Shown here piece by piece: positions 48,384-59,728 of a stretch of 64,000 bases of DNA. The translations under genes and the position numbers were made by a program. A model generated the notes under the pieces. That model was not told the origin of the DNA. It did not search any database and saw only the letters and a list, made by a program, of their open reading frames with translations. The DNA comes from Datnioides undecimradiatus (Eukaryota > Chordata > Actinopteri > Lobotiformes > Datnioididae). Position 1 is the first letter of the stretch. The number at the start of each line of letters is the position of its first letter. The stretch covers positions 9,010,023 to 9,074,022 of the forward strand of contig WARS01000013.1 of the NCBI GenBank assembly GCA_008933995.1, in the 5' to 3' direction.

Positions 48384-49002
48384 ATGCATAGAATAAACAT
48401 TTAAGAGTTGGACATTATAGCATAACTAATCTCACAGTTCTCTAAAATTACACAGTGGTATTAAATGGATTAATGACAAGTGTCTACAAATTGGTTTTAA
48501 CTGACCTAAATGAAAACCAATAACTTCCTGCAATGTGGGAGGATGCAGAAATACTGCGTTTAACACTGTGGAAGGTAATAACACAAATTGTATAGGTTTG
48601 CACCAAACTGACCTTACATACAAAATCCCTATTGTGTGGTACTTTCAGCTGAAGCACTAATACACGCCCAGTGTTCCCTCCAAACTCCGTGAGGCATTTC
48701 CCTGAGGATGCACTTTATCGACGTATTCACATTTCCGGATTATTCACTTTTCTGTCAGTTGCACTGAGAGATTGTCAGACACAGACACACACGCACACAC
48801 ACAGAGACAGAGAGGGCCTTCATCCTGACCTGTTTTGAATAGAGCGAGGCTGACATCCCGTGTGCCCGACTATCTGTGTGATGTTCTTGGCTTCGCACCA
48901 GGCGCTCTTGTCAGGGAACAGCGCCAGGCGGTTGATGTGTGCAGGCGGTGCCGCTGAATACAGTGCAAACAGTGCGCAGCAAATCTGAATACTCTGCCAC
49001 AT
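46196..49002 (-). CDS. nbl1: Neuroblastoma suppressor of tumorigenicity 1 (DAN), secreted BMP antagonist, 189 aa
   Basis: Coding exons on the minus strand are 48830-49002, 47511-47622 and 46196-46480, with intron phases 2 and 0 and all GT-AG. Residues 1-20 or so are a signal peptide. Then come [20 protein letters not shown] (26-45, N-glycosylation sequon at Asn40) and a DAN-type cystine knot. The ten cysteines at 36, 50, 60, 64, 83, 86, 100, 119, 121 and 124 match human NBL1 in number and spacing, including the CLGQC ring motif at 60-64. The tail (about 125-189) is Ser/Thr/Pro-rich with a His cluster near 166-183, comparable to the His-Pro tail of the 181-residue human protein. DAN dimers bind BMP2/4/7 and GDF ligands extracellularly. 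An acceptor just upstream of the ATG implies an untranslated first exon. micos10 lies upstream on the same strand, as in human. Confidence 0.96.
46481..47510 (-). other. nbl1: nbl1 intron 2
   Basis: Holds a TG microsatellite at 46639-46670 and otherwise AT-rich sequence. The donor is GTAAGAG and the acceptor ends GAACAG. Confidence 0.9.
47623..48829 (-). other. nbl1: nbl1 intron 1 of the coding region
   Basis: AT-rich intron containing a (AAT)n tract and homopurine/AT runs. No additional exon seen. Confidence 0.9.
48330..48381. repeat. (AAT)n trinucleotide repeat
   Basis: About seventeen AAT units in the nbl1 intron. Confidence 0.97.
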
Positions 49003-49744
49003 GACTGCACCTAAAGGGGCAGAAAACCACAGCGTGTTACCGCTATGTTACCCTTGTTCCACAAACACAAAACATTCGCTCTCAAAAGAGAAGCCTGAGA
49101 ATTTCTTGATTTCTTCTGGTCAGATATTATCTGGGTTTTCATTTATTAACAACAAATACGAACTTTGAATGTGGCTGCAGATGTGGATTGACGACTTCCT
49201 GGGGATTATCAGCTAAAATCCCTGTAATATAGGTTTTATCCAGTCATCATGTATTAACAATGAAAAGAGACAGATATTTAATTATCTAAACCAGCAGCTG
49301 CACAGAGAACCTTACACTGGGCTCATACTGTCCCCAAAGAGACAGTACAATGGGGGAGCGAGGCAAATGTGTGCTCCATACCACCTGACTCTAACTCCAA
49401 GTCTGTTTCACTCTCTTCTTTAAAAATGCCTCAGCCAGTCACGTCATTTACAACCTTACAAAATCGTTTTCCCCTGCTGCTTATAAAAAAAAGTGCCCAG
49501 TGGTCACCCACGTCGACTCCTTTACACACTTTTCAGCACTCCCGTATGACACAAGCAGTCATGCCTCCTGCACTCATCAGAGCTGTCCTCAGTTACATCC
49601 ATACTAAAGATACTCGGGCTGCTGGGATGTGCCTATGGGAGGGGGAGGAAGGAGTGTGTTTAATAAATATTTATCTTATTTTTTGCAGACTTCAAGAGTT
49701 GAGGCTACTTTCTTTAAACGCAGCACACTGCACACACACCGAGC

Positions 49745-50245
49745 ACCCATTGGATACTAGTGTTACAGTAGCGGTAACGCGTTACAGTAACGAATTAGTT
49801 AAGCTACCGTTTCCATTACCGCACAGTGTATATCACTGCTAAAAAAAACTTGCCCTATGCATTTGAAATTGTTAAATCTGAATTTGAACAGTTTGTGACT
49901 GTAATGTCTTGTAACGAGTCAGTTTTCAGTAACGTAACTTAAGTTACTTTCATGTCACCTCAGTTCTGTGATGTGCCGTTTAAAGGCTGGCGGTTTTTCT
50001 GATGTCCCGTCTTTTAACACACTATTGTTACATCAGTTCAGCCATTGTCATGATGTTTCACCGGCGAGGTCATGTGTTTTTCCTCGAGTTACAACCCTCA
50101 TTATTAACTTACGGGTGAAAAGTAACCAAGTTACTAATAGCGCGACATCACGTGCACTAAAGAGCACTCGGAGGGTGGCCAAAATCCTAATGACGTTACT
50201 TTTTAAATTAGTAACGAGTAATAAAGTACTTTCTGAGTAACTGAG
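49745..50245. mobile_element. Degenerate MITE-like DNA transposon with GTAACG repeats
   Basis: Contains the palindrome GTAACGCGTTAC at 49774-49785 and repeated GTAACG/CGTTAC units (49786-49791, 49911-49916, 49929-49940, 50194-50199, 50211-50220) in both orientations. The two ends are loosely inverted. I recognise this GTAACGCGTTAC-rich texture as a common fish non-autonomous DNA element, class not certain. It lies in the inferred nbl1 5' UTR intron. The frames at 49369-49842 and 49968-50269 overlap it and are not genes. Confidence 0.6.
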
Positions 50246-50266
50246 TCGTTTAGTTGACACACTCAC

Positions 50267-50420
50267 CACCCCGGGGAACAGTCAACCGAGCACTGCGCAA
50301 CGTCCCGCTGAGCTGAGCCGCCTCACCGAAACCTGGACACGGGCCCCTCGAGCCAGAGGATGCGGCTGGCCGTGGGATATCACCGCGCGCTGATAATTAA
50401 AGGAAAATGTGAGCAGCCCG
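50267..50420 (-). other. nbl1: Probable untranslated first exon of nbl1
   Basis: A minus-strand donor, GGGGTG then GTGAGTGTG, sits at 50266. It pairs with the acceptor CCCCTTTAG about a dozen bases before the nbl1 ATG at 49002. The exon lies in a CpG-rich block, and its 5' limit is arbitrary. Confidence 0.5.
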
Positions 50421-50710
50421 TGCACGCGAGGATAAATCCGAGCCCAGTCTGTCATAAAACAGTTACATCATCCGGAAAGAAAAAGACGCGTCCGCCCGGC
50501 GGGGAATGATGGGGAGATGGGGTCGGTTGTGAGCGCTATCTCATCTCCGAGTCCATCAGCTCAGACCGTCCCTCCCCTTTGTTCTCTTCCCGTCCTCTGT
50601 TAAATTCCCTTGTTACTCCGGTGAAAAAACACTCTCCAAGTTGTTGCCTTTTGTTGTAAAACTGTGTAGCGGGGGTTAGGCGCGGTGGAGCCCTCAGACA
50701 GGGGTCCTGC
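50270..50710. promoter_or_regulatory. nbl1: nbl1 CpG-rich promoter region
   Basis: Dense CpG (CCGCGCGCTG, GACGCGTCCGCCCGGCGGGG, TAGGCGCGGTGG) between AT-rich flanks, just upstream of the inferred nbl1 first exon. Confidence 0.5.
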
Positions 50711-53204
50711 TGGGTTTCTGGACGAAAGAAAACGGGGAGGGAGGGAAATTGTTGGGAAGGGTTCAAATGTTTCCCTAAGTAGGAGAGAGGCAAGGCTGTA
50801 GATCAGATTTACAGGACCAAAAATGCAAATATGACAAGATTACACAAATAGGGCAAATTTATAGTCACACGTTCACTTTGGAGATACACATGGTATTACT
50901 TTAACATGTGTTTTTAGATTTCAAAAGTGAAACGCTGTTAACAGTAATGCTCTAAAACTGGAAAACAGATGTGAATGCCCTGATCCCTCTCTTACTTTAA
51001 CACTTTCCTCAACATTAAAGGTGGTTGAAATTATACAAATTGCAGATTACTTAACTACAAACTCATGACAACTTGATCTACTTAAGGGCCCTCAATATGT
51101 TTGTATTAACAAACTCATGACTCGATGAAAGGCATAATGTTCCCTTCTTGCCTTTGCTGACATGTAAGTGGGCGCCTTTAAAATCCTATTTAAATGGGAA
51201 TATGCGACCTATCATTTGGGCTTTGGAACATGATGCCCAACTCAGCTACTGGTAAATGTCAGTGTATTTCGTGGCTCAAAACAACTGCAGGAGTATTCAA
51301 TGGAGAAAGAAGTATTTAGATTCTTGATGAAATATGGCAGATACACAGACCATGATGTTTAATATATAGATTAAAGTTCTGTAGAGCTTCACCAACTGTA
51401 AGATGTCCTAAAGTATTAGAAGCAAAAAGCATTTCAAGCATTTCTAAGCATTATGCACTTAACTACAAATCCAAGAAACTTTACTTCAGAATTTTTTTGG
51501 CCCATTTACTTTCTACATCTGAAAATATATTTAGGGGTAAGCATTATATTATATTATATTTTACACACTTTGTTTTTTCAAGTAAAACATGTGATTAGAT
51601 TAGATAATATGATGCAATGTTACATATTTAACAGGGTAATTTCCCCGTCCACATGGTCTTCTGTTCCTCGGATTTACATGGCACATAATGGGAACATGAC
51701 AAAAGGGCTTATTTTTCCCAGTTGTGATGGGTAGTTGGACTACAGCAATGCATCATAATTCACGAGTTGAGCTTCACATGTATCTTTGTTTTTACAACTG
51801 AAAAGTATTGCTGCAAAAACAGAACATGTGCCTGAAAATCGTCCTCAAGCAGCTGAGAGTACTTCCTTAAATCAGTGTATTGAAAATCTAAAGCAACATC
51901 AGCAGCTGCAGCCACTTCAAGCTGCAGTCATGCAGCAGCATACACAGCATGTCTGGTCTTATTTCATGCCACAGATTCTCCAACCCTGACTGAACAGTTT
52001 GGGCCCATTCGATGAACAAATGTGATTAAGAAGCATTATTAGCATGGTACTTATGATTCATCAGAGAGATGTTTTCAGACAGGAACAGACAGGTAAGGCC
52101 TATAGCTTTTGGCTGCTCTATTACACCTCAGCTGTGTCACTGTAACCCCAGCCACACACACCCAATACCTGCACTTCACCAGTGCAGCCTTGCTTACAGG
52201 TGTTCAGCCTGGCTTGTGTCCATAAGCACCCCTATCTGTTTCTGCTCCACTTGAAAACAAATATTTTAATGGACAGGGGATGAGTGACATGGCTTAATAT
52301 GTGACATAAGAAAACTTTTGCTGTTATGGAAAAAATGTGTGTGTGTCTGCAGTCGAGTGTGCATGCGCCAGTGTTTCATTTGATGTGAAAGTGTAAACCA
52401 TGTGTTATGTTCAGAGTGCAAAGTGCAGAACTCACCTGTTTGTAATAAGCCTGAGCTCCAGTCCAGAACCGGCATTCCTCTGCATTCCACGGATTCTGCT
52501 TCACCAGGGGGCTGGATAAATGTGTGCTCGTGCACACGCTCACACAAACAATCCCTCTCCTCCATGCAGGCCCGTGCAAACCGCACGAGTGATCAATCAC
52601 ACTCAAAACAATCTCGCCAAACAGACACACGGCCAATGAATACACAAGGCGCAAGATATTCCTCCTGATATGGAGACAAGTGGTCGTCTAACTCCCTGTG
52701 ACGAAAACAGTCACGGTCACAGCAAACACATCAGCTCATGCAACTTAAAACAGATCTACAAAGCATGAAATCTAGTGCAAATGCTTGGTCTAGGATGAGG
52801 GACGATCAGACTGCATTACCTCCCCGTCTAAAGAAAGGTATATATCCATTCATGGTGTTCAGAGACAGCCAAGTCTATAAATAGAAAAAATGTTTGTTGA
52901 TATGGTGTAGCTATATGACAAATGTATGACAAACACAACTTTCTTTCTTTTAAGGTCTCCCAGCAGCAGCATAAGTCTTCCACCAACTGTATTTTCCTTT
53001 ATTCCATCATTCTGTGCAGCTTTCCTTCCTCCCACTCTCTAACAGGGCTGCAGATGCTGAACCTGGCCCTCATTCCAAAACAGCAGGAGTTCGAGTCTCC
53101 CAGCTCATTAACACACAAAATTACCTCCCACCCCCGAACCACATTTCATTCTTTTCAAACATGCAAGCAGAAAACCGGAGAGACAGCGAGTTTTCCGTAA
53201 CCAC
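50710..53204. other. Intergenic between micos10 3' end and nbl1 promoter
   Basis: No gene seen. The pair of opposing frames at 52266-52668 has no recognised family. The spacing between the micos10 poly(A) signal and the nbl1 CpG block is about 2.5 kb, and the two genes are on the same strand. Confidence 0.65.
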
Positions 53205-53210
53205 TTTATT
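53205..53210 (-). promoter_or_regulatory. micos10: Candidate micos10 poly(A) signal
   Basis: AATAAA on the minus strand about 140 bases beyond the micos10 stop codon, in AT-rich context. Confidence 0.65.
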
Positions 53211-53349
53211 AAATATACACTAAATGCCCTTTGATAAACAATGTGGGCATCATTGAATATTAGTGCTGGGACAGAAATGAGCAGCAAAACAAGGACACAC
53301 AAAGGGATGGTGAACTTCACGGCATTTCCTCCTCCTCTCTTGTCCTTCA

Positions 53350-56300
53350 CTACTGGTCCTGTAAATGCACACACACAAAAAAATTGTGGCATCACATGTT
53401 TGTGTGTCCCAATACATTATTACTCCCCTTGTGGCTACTCACCTTAACCATGCGGCCATGAATCAGGTATGGTGACCTAAAGTCATGCTGGCAGTTGGAG
53501 TATGCCATGCCCAGTCCTAAACCTGAACCAAGTGAGACAGGCCAGGTCCGACCTGGGGCAATAAAACATTTTAAAGTATGTATGTGATTTTAAAAAAAAT
53601 AACAAAAAACAATCCTGCATTTATCTTAAAGAAACAACACTTACGTTTGAAGAAAAGAACGGAGAACACAACGCCCACACCGAGGCCAGTTACTGCAAGA
53701 GGAAGAAAAAAAAGGAAGTATGAGTGACGTGATTTTAGCTACACAGTCAAATGATTTGACCTAAGCACTGAGGTAATGTGATCACGTCTGATCCAGTGTA
53801 AAATCTGGCCGGCACAGATGTAAATCTGTCGTAATGAGGTCGGTGGGGTGCTGCCATTATGTTTGATGCGAGAGTTGGTAAATAGCACAAGTGAGCAAGA
53901 CATCGCTCGTTAGGAAGAGAGAGGGAGAGAAAAAGCAGCCAGCGCAGAGAAAGAAAACAGTAAAAGGGGTGCAAGAGAGGGGGGAATGAGTCAAAAAGGA
54001 GCAATGACGGTGTCTGCGAGGCAGAGGGCAGGAGAGGTGACGGGTCAAAGAGTGCACACATATGCAGGGAAGTGATGTCTTAACCCAGTACGGTCCAGAA
54101 GAAGGATAAGTGAGTGGCACAGAAGTTGGCACTAAGTTATTAGCAGTGCTCAGACCAGAGTAGGATCTTGAGGAGGAATGTGTTTGTGCGCTTAACTTCA
54201 CCTCGCTCCAGGCCACACCACACCCAACAGCAGGCCAGCCAGCACAGAAAACACATAAAGCAGCCATTTGGGCCCCACCGACTCTTAATTGGATTCAGGG
54301 AGCTATGCAGCATGACCGATCTGCCTGAACCAGAACCCTCAGACTGTTCTCTATTACACAACTTACAAATGTCAAACAAGACCACAAAAGATCCTGAACA
54401 CCCTCATTATCAGCACAGATCAACAACAAATCATTGTCCTCTGCATCCTTTTCAGGCAGATTTGGTTAGACTTAAGGTTCTCCGTCTGCTGCTGCCTGTC
54501 TTTCTTTACTCTTTGGCCAGAGCGTTTCTGAAGCCTCGGATTTTCCACTGACAGTAATACAGTAAAAGCATTGGCAAAATAAGAGGGCAGATCAACATCT
54601 CATTTTGGCATCCTCTCTCTTTGTCTGGACATCTCCAAGGGGGATGGATTATAATGAAAACATTTGTGCTGGAGCGGAATGAAATATATAACCCATAGGC
54701 CAGAAAACACGCAGGAGGTTTAGCCAGAAAATAAGGTCCAGAGCTGGTAATTGCTTTGTTATTCATCTGCTCATTATTTCAAGTATTTCTCAGGGGGAAA
54801 TAGTATCAGTGTTTAGAATTTGCACAGCTTGAATGCAAGGGATAATCTTACCCAACATGTCGGAATGACAGGTATGTAAAATCTGTATATATATCTAAGA
54901 ATTTCTTTTTTTTAAATTATGCAGCTCAACATAGTACTAGTTTATTTCTAGTTTTCCAGTTTTCAGTAGTATGGTAAAGTTGGTCTCTCAGTCAATCTAC
55001 CATTTCCACCCTGACTTAAATATCTTGGCAACTTCTGGATGGATTGCACTGAAATTCATGGTCCCCAGAGGTATCCCTAACGTTTCCTTCAGTGCCACCT
55101 TCAGGTTCACTTTTGAGTTTCTCCTTTGAAATGCCAAAACACCTAAACAAAGGCAGTGATTGCAATGAAATCTGGAGTGCACATTGAAGGTGTCAAGTAA
55201 CTCTGGTGATGACCAGACATTTTATCTGGTGCCATCACTGGGTCAAAATGTTAATTTGCAGAAGCATATCAATTGTAGGGGTTTGCTTGGACACGTGTGC
55301 AAGGATCATCAGATCATTTTGATATAGCCTGTTAGGAAGAAAACAAGGCTGCACACAAAATATGAACAAGATCCACCTGTATGCCCACTGAACAAACACA
55401 AAACACTTTATTTAGTGTTACATGCAGCCAGTTTTGACATGAATATGAGTACCTGGATATAAATGCCATAGTCCCAAGACTTTTGTTTACCCCTACTGGC
55501 AGTGAGAGCATTTACACAAATACTGTTGACATGCTCATTCACTATAGTATCCTTACAGGCTCCTAGCTGCTGCCTACTTTGTAGTTATAGCTTCTACCCA
55601 CTTGAGCTCTAGTGAATTAATTGTTGCCGGTTGACATCAAATGCATAACTATCAGTTCCCCAGAAGAGAAATGTCCCACCAGACACCAGATTTCAAAACT
55701 CTAACTGCTGTAAGAACAAAGAGATTTATTTGGCAGTGAAAGGCTTAATCAGCATTGTGTATTCTCGTTTGGCAAAAGCTGGAACGTTACAGAAGTTTCA
55801 TTTTCATTTATTTGTAAAGGTCATGCACTATGGCTTTAACAGAAACAAATGAAACTTCAGTGAAGACAATCACTGGCCTGTCTTAGTCTAATATTGTTTA
55901 CAAGTTCCTCAAATTAAATATCCTGTTTCCAATAAACGCTGTTGTTTATGAAGAGAACATTGCGGACTATTCTGTTCCCTACCATTACTGCACATGCCAT
56001 TGTTTCTCTTTACAAAACAAAGCTGGACTTGTCTCCTGTTTTTTTCACTTTTATCATTGGTCTGTTTAGGGTAGCACTTTGTTGTGCATTGCACACACTT
56101 TGAAAGATCTAAACATTTTATTACATAATCTGAATCTGTGACACTTCACATAAAATGTTGTGTAAAGGTACCTGAGAAAACTGACTTAATTAAGTGGTCT
56201 TGGATTTTGAAAATATCTTCAAATTAATAATTCATTGTAAAGAAATGCCAGGAGTCATATTCCTGGCATTTTAATATAAAAAATATAATCCACTTACACA

Positions 56301-57680
56301 ATGCTTCAGAAAAAATAGGGCATATATGGGATCATCCTGAAAGATCATAGAGAGTTAAAGCATGACAAAAAACTTCTTTAAAGCTTCTCCATAAGTAAAT
56401 CCTATGTTGCAGAGTTTCTCTGGCTACTAGAGGCACCTTGGCACAGCTGGCAGTTTGCTCCATGCAGTGAGCCCAAAGAAATGCAACAATGCAGATGTTT
56501 TTCCTCCCAGCAAGAAACATATTTTATTTTACTGAAGCTGACGTCATTAATTGTCTCTTGGGACAGATTGTTTTCCCATCTAAGTGTCTAAGTGCAGAAC
56601 CAACACAGATTCATATACCACAGATACACTGCATAAAGACCTAAGGTGACTTGACAGTGTTGTTTCATCAGCCGCTGACTGGTTGAGTAAAACCAAAACA
56701 TCTATTTATTATTACATTACAGCCTTAAAGAAAAATCTGTTTATGTTGTTACTTAACAGATGGTTTTAACAGAGTCTCAAACATGTCTGTTGTGAACTGT
56801 TATAGTCCTGTGTATTATAATACTGTGTATTTTTCTTTTGCCATAGGTTTTTATAACTATTAAATCGAAATTAAAGTATTGTTGTTACAAGTTTGCTGTT
56901 CTCAGTTTAAAACACAGCACACAGACTAGGAGATGACTCGACAGTGGTCTAATGAGCTGAGACTGAGCAGAGTCTCAAACATTCGCCCTTCACAGATACT
57001 TTTTCCAGTGGTGAGGGCGTTTAGTTTTATCTTTGTGTGGCTTTGGTCTGAGTTGAACCTGCACCTTTAACAATCTCAACCAAACAGGTGTTTCCGTATT
57101 GTGTACCCAGTATATTTACATTAGCGAAGAACTTTGTGACATGCTGTAGTGATTAGGTCTAGAAACTTATGAGCTACAGAGAGGGACCTTTATGCTCTTT
57201 GCTGGTATTTAACTGAAAGATACTGCTGTAGGCTGTGGGCGGTGGAGGGAGGTGATGGAGGGGAAGAGACAGCCTGGGAATCAGGAAAAGTAGTCCCACT
57301 TGTGCACAGAAGTATCATATATGAGCCTCAATAAACCCCCGTTTTGTTACTCCTCAAGTAACTTTGTTTAATTACTTTTCACCTGTCGTCTCTAATCATA
57401 ATATCTTATCCAAAATAACAAAACAAGTAAACTTAATTTCACTCATTTTAGTAAGTTTACACTTGACCTCAGTCCTCTGTCCCGGCATGGTCACACACAT
57501 GTCCCGTTTGAAACACCTCTACTGCAGCCTTCATCTGTAGCGCAGCTTATTTACCAGGTGTAATACATGTTTTATGGCAGCGTTACATTATTATATTTCA
57601 TGTATGAAAAGACATTGACCTGTTTTCACGGCTGCATCAGCAAGACAGCGGTCCCACTTCCGTCCGTGCTCGTCCGCCAT
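53350..57680 (-). CDS. micos10: MICOS complex subunit Mic10, 75 aa, four exons
   Basis: A core MICOS subunit of the mitochondrial inner membrane that oligomerises to bend membrane at cristae junctions. Coding exons on the minus strand are 57620-57680, 53645-53692, 53443-53552 and 53350-53358, with phases 1, 1 and 0 and all GT-AG. The last exon codes only Asp, Gln and stop. The protein has [11 protein letters not shown] at 6-16, as in human MICOS10. The first membrane hairpin arm has glycines 23, 25 and 27 (GLGVG), then the FFKRR loop at 34-38. The second arm has glycines 45, 47, 49 and 51 (GSGLGLG), then AYSNCQHDF at 53-61 and PYLIHG at 64-69. The length compares with 78 residues in human. 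The two Gly-x-Gly motifs needed for oligomerisation are intact. The start codon sits in a YY1-like AACATGGCGGA context. Downstream neighbour: nbl1; upstream, divergent: probable capzb. Confidence 0.96.
53693..57619 (-). other. micos10: micos10 intron 1
   Basis: A 3.9-kb intron with a decayed dispersed repeat at about 55005-55265 and a homopurine stretch at about 53910-54040. The opposing frames at 53747-54551 reach 136 residues but are unconvincing: low-complexity Ser/Leu/Pro composition, both strands open and no splice context. Confidence 0.85.
55005..55265 (+). repeat. GGATGGATTGCC-family repeat, copy 4 (diverged)
   Basis: Shows TCTGGATGGATTGCACTGAA, ATTCATGGTCCCCAGAGG, GCCACCTTCAGGTTCAC and GGTCAAAATGTTAATTTG in family order. 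It lies inside micos10 intron 1. Confidence 0.55.
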
Positions 57681-57730
57681 GTTTCCAACTGACAAGAAGT
57701 TCCGCGAAGTATCGCGAGAGAAATAGAAAG
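57670..57730 (-). promoter_or_regulatory. micos10: micos10 core promoter elements
   Basis: On the minus strand, TCTCGCGATA (57710-57719) resembles the TCTCGCGAGA palindromic promoter element. AACATGGCGGA over the start codon resembles the YY1 motif that often overlaps TSS/ATG in short-UTR housekeeping genes. Activity is inferred. Confidence 0.5.
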
Positions 57731-57734
57731 TCTC

Positions 57735-59290
57735 ATGACTTCAACCCACCACTATGCCCTTCATTCATTATTTCTGGAATATTAAAGATATCTTACAATT
57801 TTTTTTGTATCAGTTTCTTTCTTTATTCAGCTCCTAAAGACACATTAGTTTGTGGTGAAAATTACTTTTATAATTTGTTAATTTAATTAATTTAATTCAG
57901 GCAATAGGATATATGAGAACATTCAACTTGATAACCTTCCTGTTTAGAAATATGCATATTTACACACTTGATAGAAATTATATTTTTAATATATTTTTCT
58001 TCTTATCATTTTTAAAATTTAATACAGGCCTGTCTGTCTGTTTTTAATGGTCAGCTTCTTGATGGTTTTCAGTGTAAACAGATATGGGTAATAGTATGTT
58101 TGAGAATTAACTATGGTTTTGTGTTATGGCTGGTAGTTAATGTTGTTTTGGCATACTGTCAGTAAGAAAATGAGCCTTACTTTTTTCTAATCAAACACGT
58201 GTCTAGTTTTTTAAAAATATTGGATTCATGCATAGTAACACTAATAGTTTTTGGATTGTAGCTGAATTTCCCCTCCTCTTATGAGCTCCAGTGGACTTGA
58301 TGCTTGAGGCTAAATTTCTAGTTCTCACACATAGTCAACAATATACAGATGTTGGTGAGGTTTACATGCAGGTTTCCCATTTACAAACACACACACACAC
58401 AGCTTCAGGGCTTCAGGGCAGAAAGTACATTTTGTACAATGTCAATACAGCTTTGATATTTAGATGTTGAGAAAAAACAGAAACATTTATTATTTAAACA
58501 AAAAAGGAAAAAAGAAATACATGGAAGTACAGATTGCTTGCCCACAATGTTAACCCCTGAGAAATAGCAGCCATTTAACATAAAACATCAGCACTGGAAG
58601 TCAGGGGAAGGACCCTCTCAGCGCCTGAATGTACAAGAAAATGTCACAAACATGTAATGCACAACTGTTCAACATTAAAAAAAAAACTTCTGGTTGTCAT
58701 TTTATTCTCTGGAAAGCCATACTCGTCAGGCATTTACCATACAAAGTCAGGAGTCTGAGTCTACATATGATTACAACTGTCAGTTTGGTGAAAAACATTA
58801 AATTAGAGGCAAATTTAAAGCCTTTTGTGTTGATTATCTTGTAATTATCAATGCGGTCATCAGGAGTAGACATGCATTTACTTGACAGGGATCAAAGATT
58901 TCATTCAGTTTTGATTTAAAAAATAGCATTATTGAACCACCACTCACCACAGCCAACTCGCCAAACCCACCAAAACATCTCCATTACCATGACTGCTTAT
59001 CATCTAACTACACTACCTAATTATATTGCCAGTACTTGTCATTTCAAAATCGCCAGTAATTGTACAATAATAAATGATTCATCAAACAATGGTAATTATG
59101 TTCGCAGAATATTGTGTTGCACAAGACGTGTTTTATCACACAAAGATGTGTGTAAGAGTAGAAAATGCAAAATATACTAAAACCCATAAAAAAACAAGTA
59201 AACAATATCTGACATATATCCCAGTAGGTATTTCCTTGAAAAGAGTAGACAGGGCGGATATTTTGGTTGTTGGTTTTTTTTGTTTGTTTG
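57735..59290. other. Intergenic between divergent micos10 and probable capzb
   Basis: AT-rich sequence with a small (CA)n at about 58388-58401. It has no supportable exon, and all frames are short and unrecognised. Confidence 0.65.
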
Positions 59291-59299
59291 TTTTTTGAC

Positions 59300-59728
59300 A
59301 CACTGTAAACATCGCATTTATGGTAGTTTCCAGTCCTCGGTGCTAACGCGAGGATGTTTTTGCCTATCTACTGCCCTCTCTGACTGCATATTTTCTGCAC
59401 CACTCCTCTCTTTCCATACTTGGCAATGCCTCTCTTGCTCCTTCGCTATTGGCTGTTGCAGAGAAAGCCCGGAGTGACCCGGACATGCAACCAGGGCCTG
59501 TTTTCTGACTGCAGCCTCCTTCCTGTAGCCCGGTTGAGGAAGTAAATTTCGCTGACAGGGCTGGGTTCGGAGAGGGAGAGACGAACAAAACACCTTAACT
59601 AAAAGGAAAAAAACAACAAGAGAGGAGAGGAGCGACTTGTTAAACTGCAGTAAAGCTAAGGTGTTCAGACATCGGTGAAATCGTGCTCCCCTGCCCCGCT
59701 GAGACCGCCACAGACTGCCGCAGACATG
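59300..59728 (+). promoter_or_regulatory. capzb: Probable capzb promoter and 5' UTR
   Basis: GC and CpG content rise sharply from about 59330, ending in a purine-rich leader (GAGAGGAGAGGAG) and CCTGCCCCGCTGAGACCGCC directly before the ATG. The minus frames of 74-91 residues here are composition artefacts. Confidence 0.5.
59726..59728 (+). CDS. capzb: Start-codon-only first coding exon, probable capzb (partial)
   Basis: The sequence GCAGACATG is followed at once by the donor GTAAGG, so the exon contributes only the initiator Met. I identify it as F-actin capping protein subunit beta by two inferences: human CAPZB lies head-to-head next to MICOS10, and to my recollection its first coding exon also ends right after the ATG. 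CapZ beta pairs with CapZ alpha to cap actin barbed ends. No second exon (expected to begin near Ser-Asp-Gln-Gln-Leu) was found before the window end, so the identity is not proven by protein sequence. Another gene with a Met-only exon cannot be excluded. Confidence 0.55.

Noticed and set aside
49369-49842. Longest single plus-strand frame (157 residues)
   Set aside because: Runs into the MITE-like element, lies antisense in the inferred nbl1 5' UTR intron, and has no recognised domain or splice context.
52266-52668. Overlapping frames of 88-106 residues between micos10 and nbl1
   Set aside because: Three frames open on both strands, no signal, domain or splice pairing.
53070-53110. GTTCGAGTC sequence resembling a tRNA B box
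   Set aside because: No A box or cloverleaf at the required distance.
53747-54551. Overlapping frames up to 136 residues on both strands
   Set aside because: Low-complexity Ser/Leu/Pro composition driven by a homopurine stretch, inside micos10 intron 1, with both strands open and no conserved motif.
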